This document shows, piece by piece, positions 57,543 to 64,000 of a stretch of 64,000 nucleotides of DNA (the stretch's first letter is position 1; each line of letters starts with the position of its first letter). The position numbers were made by a program, and so were the translations under genes. This DNA comes from Gammaproteobacteria bacterium. GTDB lineage: Bacteria > Pseudomonadota > Gammaproteobacteria > Steroidobacterales > Steroidobacteraceae. The stretch spans positions 33,894 to 97,893 of the forward strand of contig DAIDHD010000029.1 in the NCBI GenBank assembly GCA_027459765.1, written 5' to 3'. Below the pieces are notes generated by a model. That model was given only the letters and a program-made list of their open reading frames with translations. It ran no database searches and was not told the DNA's origin.

Positions 57543-59249
57543 ATGTCGAAGTACCCCGCCGCCTTGCCGCGTCTCGTGCTCACGCTCGCCCTGGTGCCCT
57601 GTGCACCAGTCGCGCATGCATCCAATGCCGCGGTCGGCAAGCTCATCTTCGAAAGCCGCTGCCGCATCTGCCACTCGGCCGAGGCCGGTGACGGCGGCGG
57701 CGCGCAGGGACCGTCGCTCGCCGGCGTGTACGGCCGCGCGGCGGCGTCGGTGACGGGCTTCGGCTACTCGCAGGCGCTGCGCGCGGCGCACTTGACCTGG
57801 GACGGACCGACCCTCGCAAAATTCTTGAGCGCGCCCACCACCCTGGTGCCGGGGACGGCCATGGTGGTCGCCGTCGAAGATCCGGTCGATCGCGGCAACC
57901 TGCTCGCCTATCTGCGCAGCCTGCCCTCGGCCGCGCCGGCCGCGCCAGTCGAGATCGTCGTGCCGCCCGAGACGCGCCGCTCGGCGGACTGGCGCAACGA
58001 CGCGCCGGGCCGCCGCCACCGCATCGACCTGTCGGCGCTGCCCGCGCCGCACGCGACGCCCTCGTCGAGCAACTCCTCGATGGTGGTGGCACAACCGCCG
58101 GGGGCGGCTCCTCGCGTGCCGGCGGGCTTTCGCATCGACGCCTACGCGACCGGTCTGCTCGGACCGCGCAAGCTGCTGCTCGCGGCCAATGGCGACGTGT
58201 TCGTGACCGAGACCGACGGCGGACGGATATCGGTGCTGCATCCGGCCCGCAACGGCCGGCGCGCGCGCCAGAGCGAAGTCTATGCGCAGGGGCTGCGCCA
58301 GCCGTTCGGCATCGCGTTCTACCCGAGCGCGGCCGCGCCGCGCTGGCTGTACGTGGCCGAAACCCAGCGCGTGATCCGCTATCCGTTCGCCGTGGGCGAC
58401 ACCCACCCGCGCGGTGCGGCCGAGGTGGTCGTCGCGTCGCTGCCCACCGGCGGGCACTACACCCGCGACATCGCCTTCTCGGCGGACGGCAAGCGGCTCT
58501 TCATCTCGGTGGGTTCGGCGTCGAACGTCGGCGAGACCATGCCGAAGAAATCGGCCGCCGAGATCGCGGCGTGGGAGACCGGGCACGGGCTCGGCGCCGC
58601 CTGGGGCGACGAGACGGACCGGGCCGCCGTGCTGGTCACCGACGTCGAGCCACCCGCGACGCTGCGGCCGTTCGCCAACGGCATCCGCAATTGCGTGAGC
58701 CTCACGCCGCAACCGGCCACCGGCGATCTGTGGTGCACCACCAACGAGCGCGACCTGCTCGGCGACGACCTGGTTCCGGACTACTCGACGCGCGTGACGG
58801 CGGGCGCATTCTACGGCTGGCCCTGGTATTACCTGGGATCGCACGAAGATCCGCGCCTCGCCGGCGAGCGCCCCGACCTCGCGGACAAGGTCACCGTGCC
58901 GGACATCGCCTATCAGTCGCACTCGGCCCCCCTCGGGCTCACCTTCTACGAGGCGAAGCGCGGGGCGTCCGCCTTTCCGGCGGACTATGCGGGCGACGCC
59001 TTCGTCACCTTCCACGGCTCGTGGAATCGGAGCCTGCGTACGGGCTACAAGCTGGTGCGCGTCCCGATGCGCGCGGGCCGACCCACCGGCGAGTACGAGG
59101 ACTTCGTCACGGGCTTCGTGGTCGACGACGGCCACGTCTGGGGCCGGCCGGTCGCCACGGTGGAGCTCGCCGACGGATCGCTGCTGATGAGCGACGACGC
59201 CAGCAACACCGTGTGGCGCATCGCGGCGACGCGTCAGCGGGCAAGGTAG
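57543..59249 (+). CDS. Cytochrome c - PQQ-type sugar dehydrogenase fusion (L-sorbosone dehydrogenase-like)
   Basis: A 568-residue periplasmic protein. The signal peptide ends near residue 26 (VAHAS). A cytochrome c domain (about 28-125) has haem motif CRICH at 40-44 and a probable axial Met in LVPGTAMVV. After a disordered linker (about 128-180) comes a beta-propeller (about 185-560) with PAGFRIDAYATGL, LRQPFGIAFYP, GGHYTRDIAFSADGKRLF and FVTFHGSWNRS, typical of PQQ-dependent sorbosone/glucose dehydrogenases. The haem would carry electrons onwards. A -10-like TATCAT at 57486-57491 is a likely promoter element. The stop overlaps the convergent tetR gene by 16 bases. Confidence 0.86.
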   Translation: MSKYPAALPRLVLTLALVPCAPVAHASNAAVGKLIFESRCRICHSAEAGDGGGAQGPSLAGVYGRAAASVTGFGYSQALRAAHLTWDGPTLAKFLSAPTTLVPGTAMVVAVEDPVDRGNLLAYLRSLPSAAPAAPVEIVVPPETRRSADWRNDAPGRRHRIDLSALPAPHATPSSSNSSMVVAQPPGAAPRVPAGFRIDAYATGLLGPRKLLLAANGDVFVTETDGGRISVLHPARNGRRARQSEVYAQGLRQPFGIAFYPSAAAPRWLYVAETQRVIRYPFAVGDTHPRGAAEVVVASLPTGGHYTRDIAFSADGKRLFISVGSASNVGETMPKKSAAEIAAWETGHGLGAAWGDETDRAAVLVTDVEPPATLRPFANGIRNCVSLTPQPATGDLWCTTNERDLLGDDLVPDYSTRVTAGAFYGWPWYYLGSHEDPRLAGERPDLADKVTVPDIAYQSHSAPLGLTFYEAKRGASAFPADYAGDAFVTFHGSWNRSLRTGYKLVRVPMRAGRPTGEYEDFVTGFVVDDGHVWGRPVATVELADGSLLMSDDASNTVWRIAATRQRAR

Positions 59250-59869
59250 CGCGAGGCCACGCCCCAGAGCCAGCGCTGTATTTCGAGGGTCTCGCGGGCC
59301 GACGGTCGGCGCAGCAGCAGCGCGTCGTCGGGGAAGACGAGCTTGATCAACAGCGCCGACTTGACCACCCGATAGAAGTCGAGCGCATCCACCCGGCGGA
59401 ACTCGCGCGCCGCCGCGCCGGCGCGCAACAGGCCGCGCAACCGGCCGTGCATGGAGGCGAGCGGCCCGTCGGAGAAGTTGTCCTTGAAGGAGCCGCCGGC
59501 CGCGAGCTTCACGTACTCCATGCCGCCCTCCGGCGTCGCGAAGTCGATGAGCGCGAGCCTGACGTAGGCCGGGTGGGCGAGCTTGAAGGCGACGAAGGCG
59601 TCGAGCGCCGCGCGCAGCGCCCGATCGGGTCGGGCTCGCGGTGGCGGATCGAACTGCCCGGCGAGCAAGGCGATGAAGCGCCGCGACACCTCGACCAGCA
59701 CGTCGTCGCGGCTGCGGTAGTGCTTGTAGATCGCGGGCACGCGCAGACCGAGCGGTTCGGCCACGTCGCGCAGCTTGAATCCGTACACTCCCTTCTGGGC
59801 GATCAGCGTCTCGACCTCGTCGAGAATCCGTTCACGGGTCGTGGACCCGTTGTTCTTGATGGTACTCAC
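59234..59869 (-). CDS. TetR-family transcriptional regulator
   Basis: A 211-residue regulator. The N-terminal helix-turn-helix (about 10-57) includes GVYGFKLRDVAEPLGLRVPA and IYKHYRSRDDVLVEV. The C-terminal ligand-binding domain is not assignable to a known ligand. Divergent from the NCS1 permease gene; the shared 141-base gap contains a perfect palindrome next to the permease start, which is the natural candidate operator. Confidence 0.88.
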   Translation of the reverse strand: MSTIKNNGSTTRERILDEVETLIAQKGVYGFKLRDVAEPLGLRVPAIYKHYRSRDDVLVEVSRRFIALLAGQFDPPPRARPDRALRAALDAFVAFKLAHPAYVRLALIDFATPEGGMEYVKLAAGGSFKDNFSDGPLASMHGRLRGLLRAGAAAREFRRVDALDFYRVVKSALLIKLVFPDDALLLRRPSARETLEIQRWLWGVASRYLAR

Positions 59870-59989
59870 CGCGGCACTCTCGCTCCCTGCATGGCGTGCC
59901 CCGCCGGGCCGACTCGTACGGCGCCGCCGGCCGCCGCGGGTGGCGGCCTTGCCAGGAGCGCGGCCGGTAGTTTACCTTAAAGTCGCGTC

Positions 59990-60008
59990 CGGTTAATTCG
60001 ATTAACCG
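59990..60008. promoter_or_regulatory. Candidate TetR operator: 8-bp inverted repeat
   Basis: CGGTTAAT (59990-59997) and ATTAACCG (60001-60008) are exact complements separated by TCG. The palindrome overlaps a possible -10 (TAATTC or TTAATT) that sits 16-18 bases after TTTACC (59971-59976), so binding there would block transcription of the permease gene. It lies just two bases before the TTG start at 60011. Confidence 0.7.
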
Positions 60009-60010
60009 TC

Positions 60011-61450
60011 TTGGCGACCGCCGCGGGCGCAGCCGGGCCCGAGGTGTTGCGTTTGGCCATCGAGAGCAAATCCATCGACTACGTGGCCGAGACCGAACGG
60101 CACGGGCGGGTCGTCGACCAGGCGCCCTTCTGGTTCCTGGGCAACTTCCACTTCTTCACCATCGCCATCGGCTTCGTCGGCCCGAGCCTCGGACTGGGCT
60201 TCGGCGCCACCACCCTCGCCGGTACGCTGGGCATCCTCTTCGGCACGCTGTTCGTCGCGTTCCACGCCTCGCAGGGCCCCGAACTCGGCCTGCCGCAGAT
60301 GATCCAGTCGCGGGCCCAGTTCGGGTTCCGCGGCGTGGTGCTGGTGCTGGTCGGCACTCTGTTCACGTTCGTGGGATTCAACGTCGCCGACAGCGTGCTC
60401 GCCGCGCACGGACTCGACGGCATGTTCGGCTGGAACGAACACGCGGTGTCGGTCGGCGCCGCGCTCGCCGGCGCGCTGCTCGCGTTCTACGGGCACGACT
60501 GGCTGCACCGGATCTTCCGCTGGTGCTTCTACCTGTGCCTGCCGCTGTACCTGGTGATCAGCGTCGCCATCCTCGCCGGCCGGATTCCCGCCACGCACGC
60601 GGCGGCCGGCGGTTTCACCTGGGTGGGCTTCATGGGCCAGTTCGCCGCCAGCGCGAGCTACAACATCACCTATGCGCCGTCGGTGTCGGACTATTCGCGC
60701 TATCTGCCGCGACACACGCGGCCGGGCGCCATCATCGCCGCGGTGTTCACCGGCGCCGCCTCCTCGGCGATCTGGATGATCGCGCTCGGCGCCTGGCTCG
60801 CCACGCGGCTCGGCGGCGCCGACGGCCTGGTGGCATTGCACGACGCCGGCGAGGCCCTCGCCCCCGGTTTCGGCGTGGTGCTCGCGCTCGCCTCGGTCAC
60901 CGCCCTGATCGCCACCATGGGCCTCAACGCCTACAGCGGCATGCTCACCATCGTCACCGCGCTGAGTTCGCTGGCCGAATTGCGGCCGACGGGCAGATTG
61001 CGCGCGGCGAGCATCACGGGGTTCAGCCTGGTCGCGCTCGCGGTGACCCTGTCGGTGAGCGCGGATTCGATACCGCTGGTGTTCGCCGTGCTGACTCTGA
61101 TGCTCTATCTGCTCGCGCCCTGGACGGCGATCAACCTGGTCGACTATTTCTTCGTGCGCCGCGGCCGCTACGCCATCACGCACTTCTTCGAGCCGCGCGG
61201 CATCTACGGCGCCTGGGGCGGACGGGGCCTCGCGGCCTACGCGGCGGGATTCGCCGCGACCATGCCCTTCTTCGTGCTGCCGGACGTGTACACGGCGCCG
61301 GCGGCGCGCCTGCTCGGCGGCGTCGACGTCGGCTGGCTGGTGGGACTCACCGTGGCGGGCGCGGTGTACTTCCTGAGTTGCCGCGGCTTCGATCCGGCGA
61401 CCGAGGTACGCGCGATCGAAGAGAGCGAACGGATTCTGGGCAAGGCCTGA
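60011..61450 (+). CDS. NCS1-family nucleobase/purine-cytosine permease
   Basis: A 479-residue transporter with 12 predicted helices. FWFLGNFHFFTIAIGF (about 40-55), SRAQFGFRG (about 100-108), and SYNITYAPSVSDYSRYLPR (about 216-234) are NCS1 landmarks. Family members carry cytosine, purines, allantoin, hydantoins or thiamine. The TTG at 60011 is the earliest start but it immediately follows the operator; GTG at 60044 (VLRLAIESKS) is plausible. The next gene follows by 12 bases. Confidence 0.86.
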   Translation: MATAAGAAGPEVLRLAIESKSIDYVAETERHGRVVDQAPFWFLGNFHFFTIAIGFVGPSLGLGFGATTLAGTLGILFGTLFVAFHASQGPELGLPQMIQSRAQFGFRGVVLVLVGTLFTFVGFNVADSVLAAHGLDGMFGWNEHAVSVGAALAGALLAFYGHDWLHRIFRWCFYLCLPLYLVISVAILAGRIPATHAAAGGFTWVGFMGQFAASASYNITYAPSVSDYSRYLPRHTRPGAIIAAVFTGAASSAIWMIALGAWLATRLGGADGLVALHDAGEALAPGFGVVLALASVTALIATMGLNAYSGMLTIVTALSSLAELRPTGRLRAASITGFSLVALAVTLSVSADSIPLVFAVLTLMLYLLAPWTAINLVDYFFVRRGRYAITHFFEPRGIYGAWGGRGLAAYAAGFAATMPFFVLPDVYTAPAARLLGGVDVGWLVGLTVAGAVYFLSCRGFDPATEVRAIEESERILGKA

Positions 61451-61462
61451 GGAGCGACTGGC

Positions 61463-62377
61463 ATGCAGCCACTACGGACTCGAATCGAGGGCGGCGGCAC
61501 GCCCCGGCCCGCGCGCTGGGGCGTCGACAGCGAGTACGGCCGACTGCGCGACGTGCTGGTCGGACCCATCGATCACTTCACCTGGCAGCCGGGCAATGCC
61601 GTGGCGCAACGCGCCGAGCGCGTCGGCCTGCGATTCGACGCCGCGGTGGCGCGCCGCCAGTATCAGGAGATGCTCGACGCCTACGCGCAGGCGGGCGTTA
61701 CGGTGCACCGGCTGGCGCCCGAGGAGGGTCTGCCGTATCAGATCTTCGCACGCGACAGCAGCGTCATGACCCCCTGGGGCGCGATCATCATGCAACTGCA
61801 GAAGGCGTATCGCCGCGGCGAGTACGCCTCGGTGCTGCGTTTCTACCTGGACGAAGGCATTCCGATCTACGACTGCGTCACGGCCGGCAACGTCGAGGGC
61901 GGCGACTTCATGGTGCTCAAGCCCGGTGTCGCCGTGTGCGGCCATTCGGGGGAGCGCTCGATCGAGCCGGCGGTTCGCCAGCTGGCGCGCTGGTTCGAGG
62001 CCGAGGGCTGGGAATTTCACACCTACGCCTTCGATCCGCACTTCCTGCACCTCGACGTGCAGATGGGCATGCTCGCCGAGGATCTCGCCGTGGTGTGCGT
62101 CGAGGCCGTGGAGCCGGAGTTCCTGGCCTGGCTCGACGCACGCGGCATCCGCGTCATACCCGTGTCGTACGCCGACGCCATGCGCATGGGCACGAACGTG
62201 GTGGCGCTCGGCGAGGAGCGCGTGCTCGTGCCCGCCTCCAGCAGGAATCTCATCGCCGCCTGCCGCGCCGAGGGCCTGACCGTGTTCGATCCGGACGTGT
62301 CCATGATCGGACACGGCGGCGGTGCCGTGCACTGCATGTGCCAGGCGCTCAAGCGCGACGATGTCGGCCGACGCTGA
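61463..62377 (+). CDS. Amidinotransferase/arginine deiminase-fold hydrolase
   Basis: A 304-residue protein of the GME (guanidine-modifying) superfamily. The acidic motif NVEGGDFMVLKPG (about 140-152), catalytic His in HFLHLDVQMGM (about 193-203) and catalytic Cys in GGAVHCMCQAL (about 287-297) are all present. RDSSVMTPWG near residue 97 is the substrate-guanidine region. Members include dimethylarginine dimethylaminohydrolase and arginine deiminase; the substrate here is not determined. It is between a nucleobase-type permease and an amidase, suggesting breakdown of an imported guanidino or ureido compound. Confidence 0.82.
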   Translation: MQPLRTRIEGGGTPRPARWGVDSEYGRLRDVLVGPIDHFTWQPGNAVAQRAERVGLRFDAAVARRQYQEMLDAYAQAGVTVHRLAPEEGLPYQIFARDSSVMTPWGAIIMQLQKAYRRGEYASVLRFYLDEGIPIYDCVTAGNVEGGDFMVLKPGVAVCGHSGERSIEPAVRQLARWFEAEGWEFHTYAFDPHFLHLDVQMGMLAEDLAVVCVEAVEPEFLAWLDARGIRVIPVSYADAMRMGTNVVALGEERVLVPASSRNLIAACRAEGLTVFDPDVSMIGHGGGAVHCMCQALKRDDVGRR

Positions 62378-63839
62378 AGGATCCGGCACGACCGGTCCCG
62401 CTCTCGCCGACCTGTCCGCCGCCGACGCGGTTGCGCGCATGGCGCGCGGCGAGCTCACGGCGGAGCGGTACGCGAGCGCCCTGCTCGATCGCTGTCGCGC
62501 GGCGCGCGCACTCAACGCGTTCATCCACCTCGACGAGGAGCGCGTGCTCGAGCAGGCGCGGACCCGGGATCGCGAGCTCGCCGCCGGCCACCCGCCGGGG
62601 CCGCTGTTCGGCCTGCCCGTGCCCGTGAAGGATTCGATCGACACCAGCGATCAGCCCACCACCGCGGGCACCCCGGCGCTGCGCGGCTTCCGGCCGGCGC
62701 GGGACGCGGCCGTGGTGGCAAGACTGCGCGCGGCGGGCGCGTTCGTGCTCGGCAAGACCAATCTGCACGAACTGTCCTACGGCTGGACCAGCGACAACCG
62801 CGCCTTCGGTGCGGTACGCAACCCGTTCGATGCGGCGCGCATCGCCGGCGGCAGCAGCGGCGGCACCGCGGCAGCGATCGCGGCGCGGCTCGCGCCGCTG
62901 GGCGTGGCGGAGGACACGGAAGGCTCGATCCGCGTCCCCGCGGCGTTGTGCGGGGTCGTCGGCTTCCGGCCGACCACGGGCCGCTATCCGAACGACGGCT
63001 GCGTGCCCATCACGCCGCTGTTCGACCAGGTCGGCCCGATCGCGCGCAGCGTCGGCGACGTACGCCTGTTCGACCAGGCGGTGGCGGGAGCCGGCACGCT
63101 GCCGCCCGAGCCGACGCTGCACGGCACGCGCCTCGGTGTCGTGCGCGACTACGGCTACACGGACTTGGATCCTGACATCGAGCGGCTCGCCGACGTGGCG
63201 CTCGCCACGCTCGCCCGTGCCGGCTGCGAGATCGTCGAGATCGAACTTCCGCAGCTCGGCGCCCTGATCGAGCGCACCGCGGCGCCGATTCAGCGCCACG
63301 ACCTGATGCCCTCGCTCAGCGCCTATCTCGCGCGTCACCGCGAGGGCCCCGATTTCCAGGCGGTGTACCGCGCGGCGAGCGCCGACATCCGCGCGGCATT
63401 CACCGCGGAAGTGCTGCCGGGCGGACGCGACGCGCCGTCGGCAGCGGCCTACCGGGAGGCGCTCGACACGCACCTGCCACGGCTGCGCGCGCTGCTCGCG
63501 GCCGCGTTTCGCGATCACGATCTCGCGGCGCTCGTCTGGCCGGCGACGCGCGTGCCGGCCCCGCGCATCGGCGAGGACGCCTGGGTGCAGGCGGGCGCGG
63601 CGCGGCTGCCCTTCGACTACGCGATCGCCCGCAACGTCTCGCCGGGAAGCACCGCCGGTCTGCCCGGCCTCGTCCTGCCCATGGGGCTGACCCCGCTGGG
63701 CTTGCCCGCGGCACTGGAATTCGACGCGCCCGCAGGCGAGGATGTCGCGTTGCTGGCGCTCGGGCTTGCGCTCGAGCGCGCCCTGGCGCCGTGGCCGCGT
63801 CCCTTCTTAACCACCCTTCGCCACGAGGAATCCGCATGA
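62361..63839 (+). CDS. Amidase signature family hydrolase
   Basis: A 492-residue amidase. The catalytic lysine is in LPVPVKDSIDTSD (about 87-99), the cis-serine in IAGGSSGGTAAAI (about 165-177), and the nucleophile in DTEGSIRVPAALCG (about 190-203). The usual DTGGS is DTEGS here. The architecture is that of GatA, indoleacetamide hydrolase and allophanate hydrolase-like enzymes; no GatB/GatC is nearby, so it is probably catabolic. ATG 62361 overlaps the previous gene by 17 bases. The end overlaps the next ATG by 4 bases. Confidence 0.86.
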   Translation: MSADAEGSGTTGPALADLSAADAVARMARGELTAERYASALLDRCRAARALNAFIHLDEERVLEQARTRDRELAAGHPPGPLFGLPVPVKDSIDTSDQPTTAGTPALRGFRPARDAAVVARLRAAGAFVLGKTNLHELSYGWTSDNRAFGAVRNPFDAARIAGGSSGGTAAAIAARLAPLGVAEDTEGSIRVPAALCGVVGFRPTTGRYPNDGCVPITPLFDQVGPIARSVGDVRLFDQAVAGAGTLPPEPTLHGTRLGVVRDYGYTDLDPDIERLADVALATLARAGCEIVEIELPQLGALIERTAAPIQRHDLMPSLSAYLARHREGPDFQAVYRAASADIRAAFTAEVLPGGRDAPSAAAYREALDTHLPRLRALLAAAFRDHDLAALVWPATRVPAPRIGEDAWVQAGAARLPFDYAIARNVSPGSTAGLPGLVLPMGLTPLGLPAALEFDAPAGEDVALLALGLALERALAPWPRPFLTTLRHEESA

Positions 63840-63925
63840 GAATCCGCGCTCTCCCGATGCTGCTCGACTGCCGCGCCTTCCTCTACCGTCTGGTGAAGAT
63901 CTACGCCGACGAGACCACGGGCTGA
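63836..63925 (+). CDS. Short 29-codon ORF, possible remnant or coupling peptide
   Basis: An ATG with a well-placed GAGGA ribosome site opens a 29-residue frame that overlaps the amidase stop (ATGA) and ends in TGATG, overlapping the next start. The end of the peptide, LVKIYADETTG, looks like the start of an enolase-superfamily (mandelate racemase type) N-terminal domain, which usually continues WGE. The sequence after the stop does not continue that similarity. It may be a gene remnant or a real coupling peptide. Confidence 0.35.
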   Translation: MRIRALPMLLDCRAFLYRLVKIYADETTG

Positions 63926-64000
63926 TGGGCGTCTCGGCACTGTTTCCGACGCTGCTCTACGAGGCGCCGCTCGGTGGTCGCGGCGCCCGGGACCTTGACC
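63925..64000 (+). CDS. Start of a probable 2OG-Fe(II) oxygenase, cut by the window end
   Basis: Only 25 codons are visible. The opening MGVSALFPTLLYEAPL resembles the LFPTPVY-type N-terminus of a family of putative 2-oxoglutarate/Fe(II) oxygenases. The ATG overlaps the preceding stop (TGATG), so translation is coupled. The assignment rests on this short stretch alone. Confidence 0.4.
   Translation, partial: MGVSALFPTLLYEAPLGGRGARDLD

Noticed and set aside
55077..59135. A 1352-codon minus-strand open frame
   Set aside because: Only the part from 57356 leftward is the peptidase. The rest is antisense to the cytochrome c-PQQ gene, is Arg/His-rich, and begins without a family match.

Overview
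The window is GC-rich and almost fully coding, with no insertion sequence, phage gene, rRNA or CRISPR array. Its gene content and order point to the chromosome of a gammaproteobacterium, probably in the Xanthomonadales/Nevskiales/Steroidobacter neighbourhood, although no marker here fixes the genus. The gammaproteobacterial landmarks are trmJ divergent from suhB with an iscS-iscU-like pair downstream, queA-tgt-yajC-secD-secF, xerD-dsbC, an Azotobacter-type 7Fe ferredoxin, and a 180-kDa-class NAD-glutamate dehydrogenase.

Layout. 0-15 kb: Fe-S assembly pair, trmJ, suhB, an amino acid permease, TerC protein, the Sec accessory/queuosine operon, tRNA-Leu(CAA), Nudix hydrolase, ferredoxin, dsbC, xerD and plsC. 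15-25 kb: a lipid and amino acid catabolism block (thiolase, ETF-ubiquinone oxidoreductase, zapE, gdhB, thioesterase, gpmA). 25-27.4 kb: a [2Fe-2S] ferredoxin, then a thiamine-salvage operon (thiamine-binding protein, PnuT-type transporter, thiamine kinase-like protein) behind a TPP riboswitch. 27.4-35 kb: PhzF, an envelope-related TPR/lipoprotein group with 18-bp tandem repeats, a ModF-like double ATPase overlapping a metallo-beta-lactamase-fold hydrolase, phenylalanine hydroxylase and a desaturase. 35-37.6 kb: a BtuB-like receptor under a cobalamin riboswitch. 37.6-41 kb: S-formylglutathione hydrolase, a TPR protein, a DUF2721 protein and a fusion of undecaprenyl-diphosphate phosphatase with a PCu(A)C copper chaperone. 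41-45.5 kb: a small secreted Lys/His-rich protein and a four-gene ABC transporter operon without a binding protein. 45.5-50.9 kb: MFS exporter, NDH-2, aldo/keto reductase, glutaryl-CoA dehydrogenase and a TMEM175-like channel. 51-57 kb: M20 peptidase, hmgA-fahA (tyrosine degradation) and an unusual Asp/Glu/Ser peptidase with a C-terminal sorting tail. 57-64 kb: cytochrome c-PQQ dehydrogenase fusion, then a TetR-controlled cluster of NCS1 permease, amidinotransferase-fold hydrolase, amidase, a 29-codon ORF and a partial probable 2OG-Fe(II) oxygenase.

Genes are tightly packed. At least ten junctions are 4-base ATGA or GTGA overlaps, which helps fix many GTG starts. The only stretch above about 300 bases without a gene is 37231-37635, which holds the cobalamin riboswitch and btuB leader. 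The strongest candidate for something undescribed is the UppP-PCu(A)C fusion at 39739-41019: its tail contains an exact H-x10-M-x21-H-x-M copper motif. Next come the binding-protein-less ABC operon, the Glu-for-His peptidase, and the TetR/NCS1/amidohydrolase cluster of unknown substrate.
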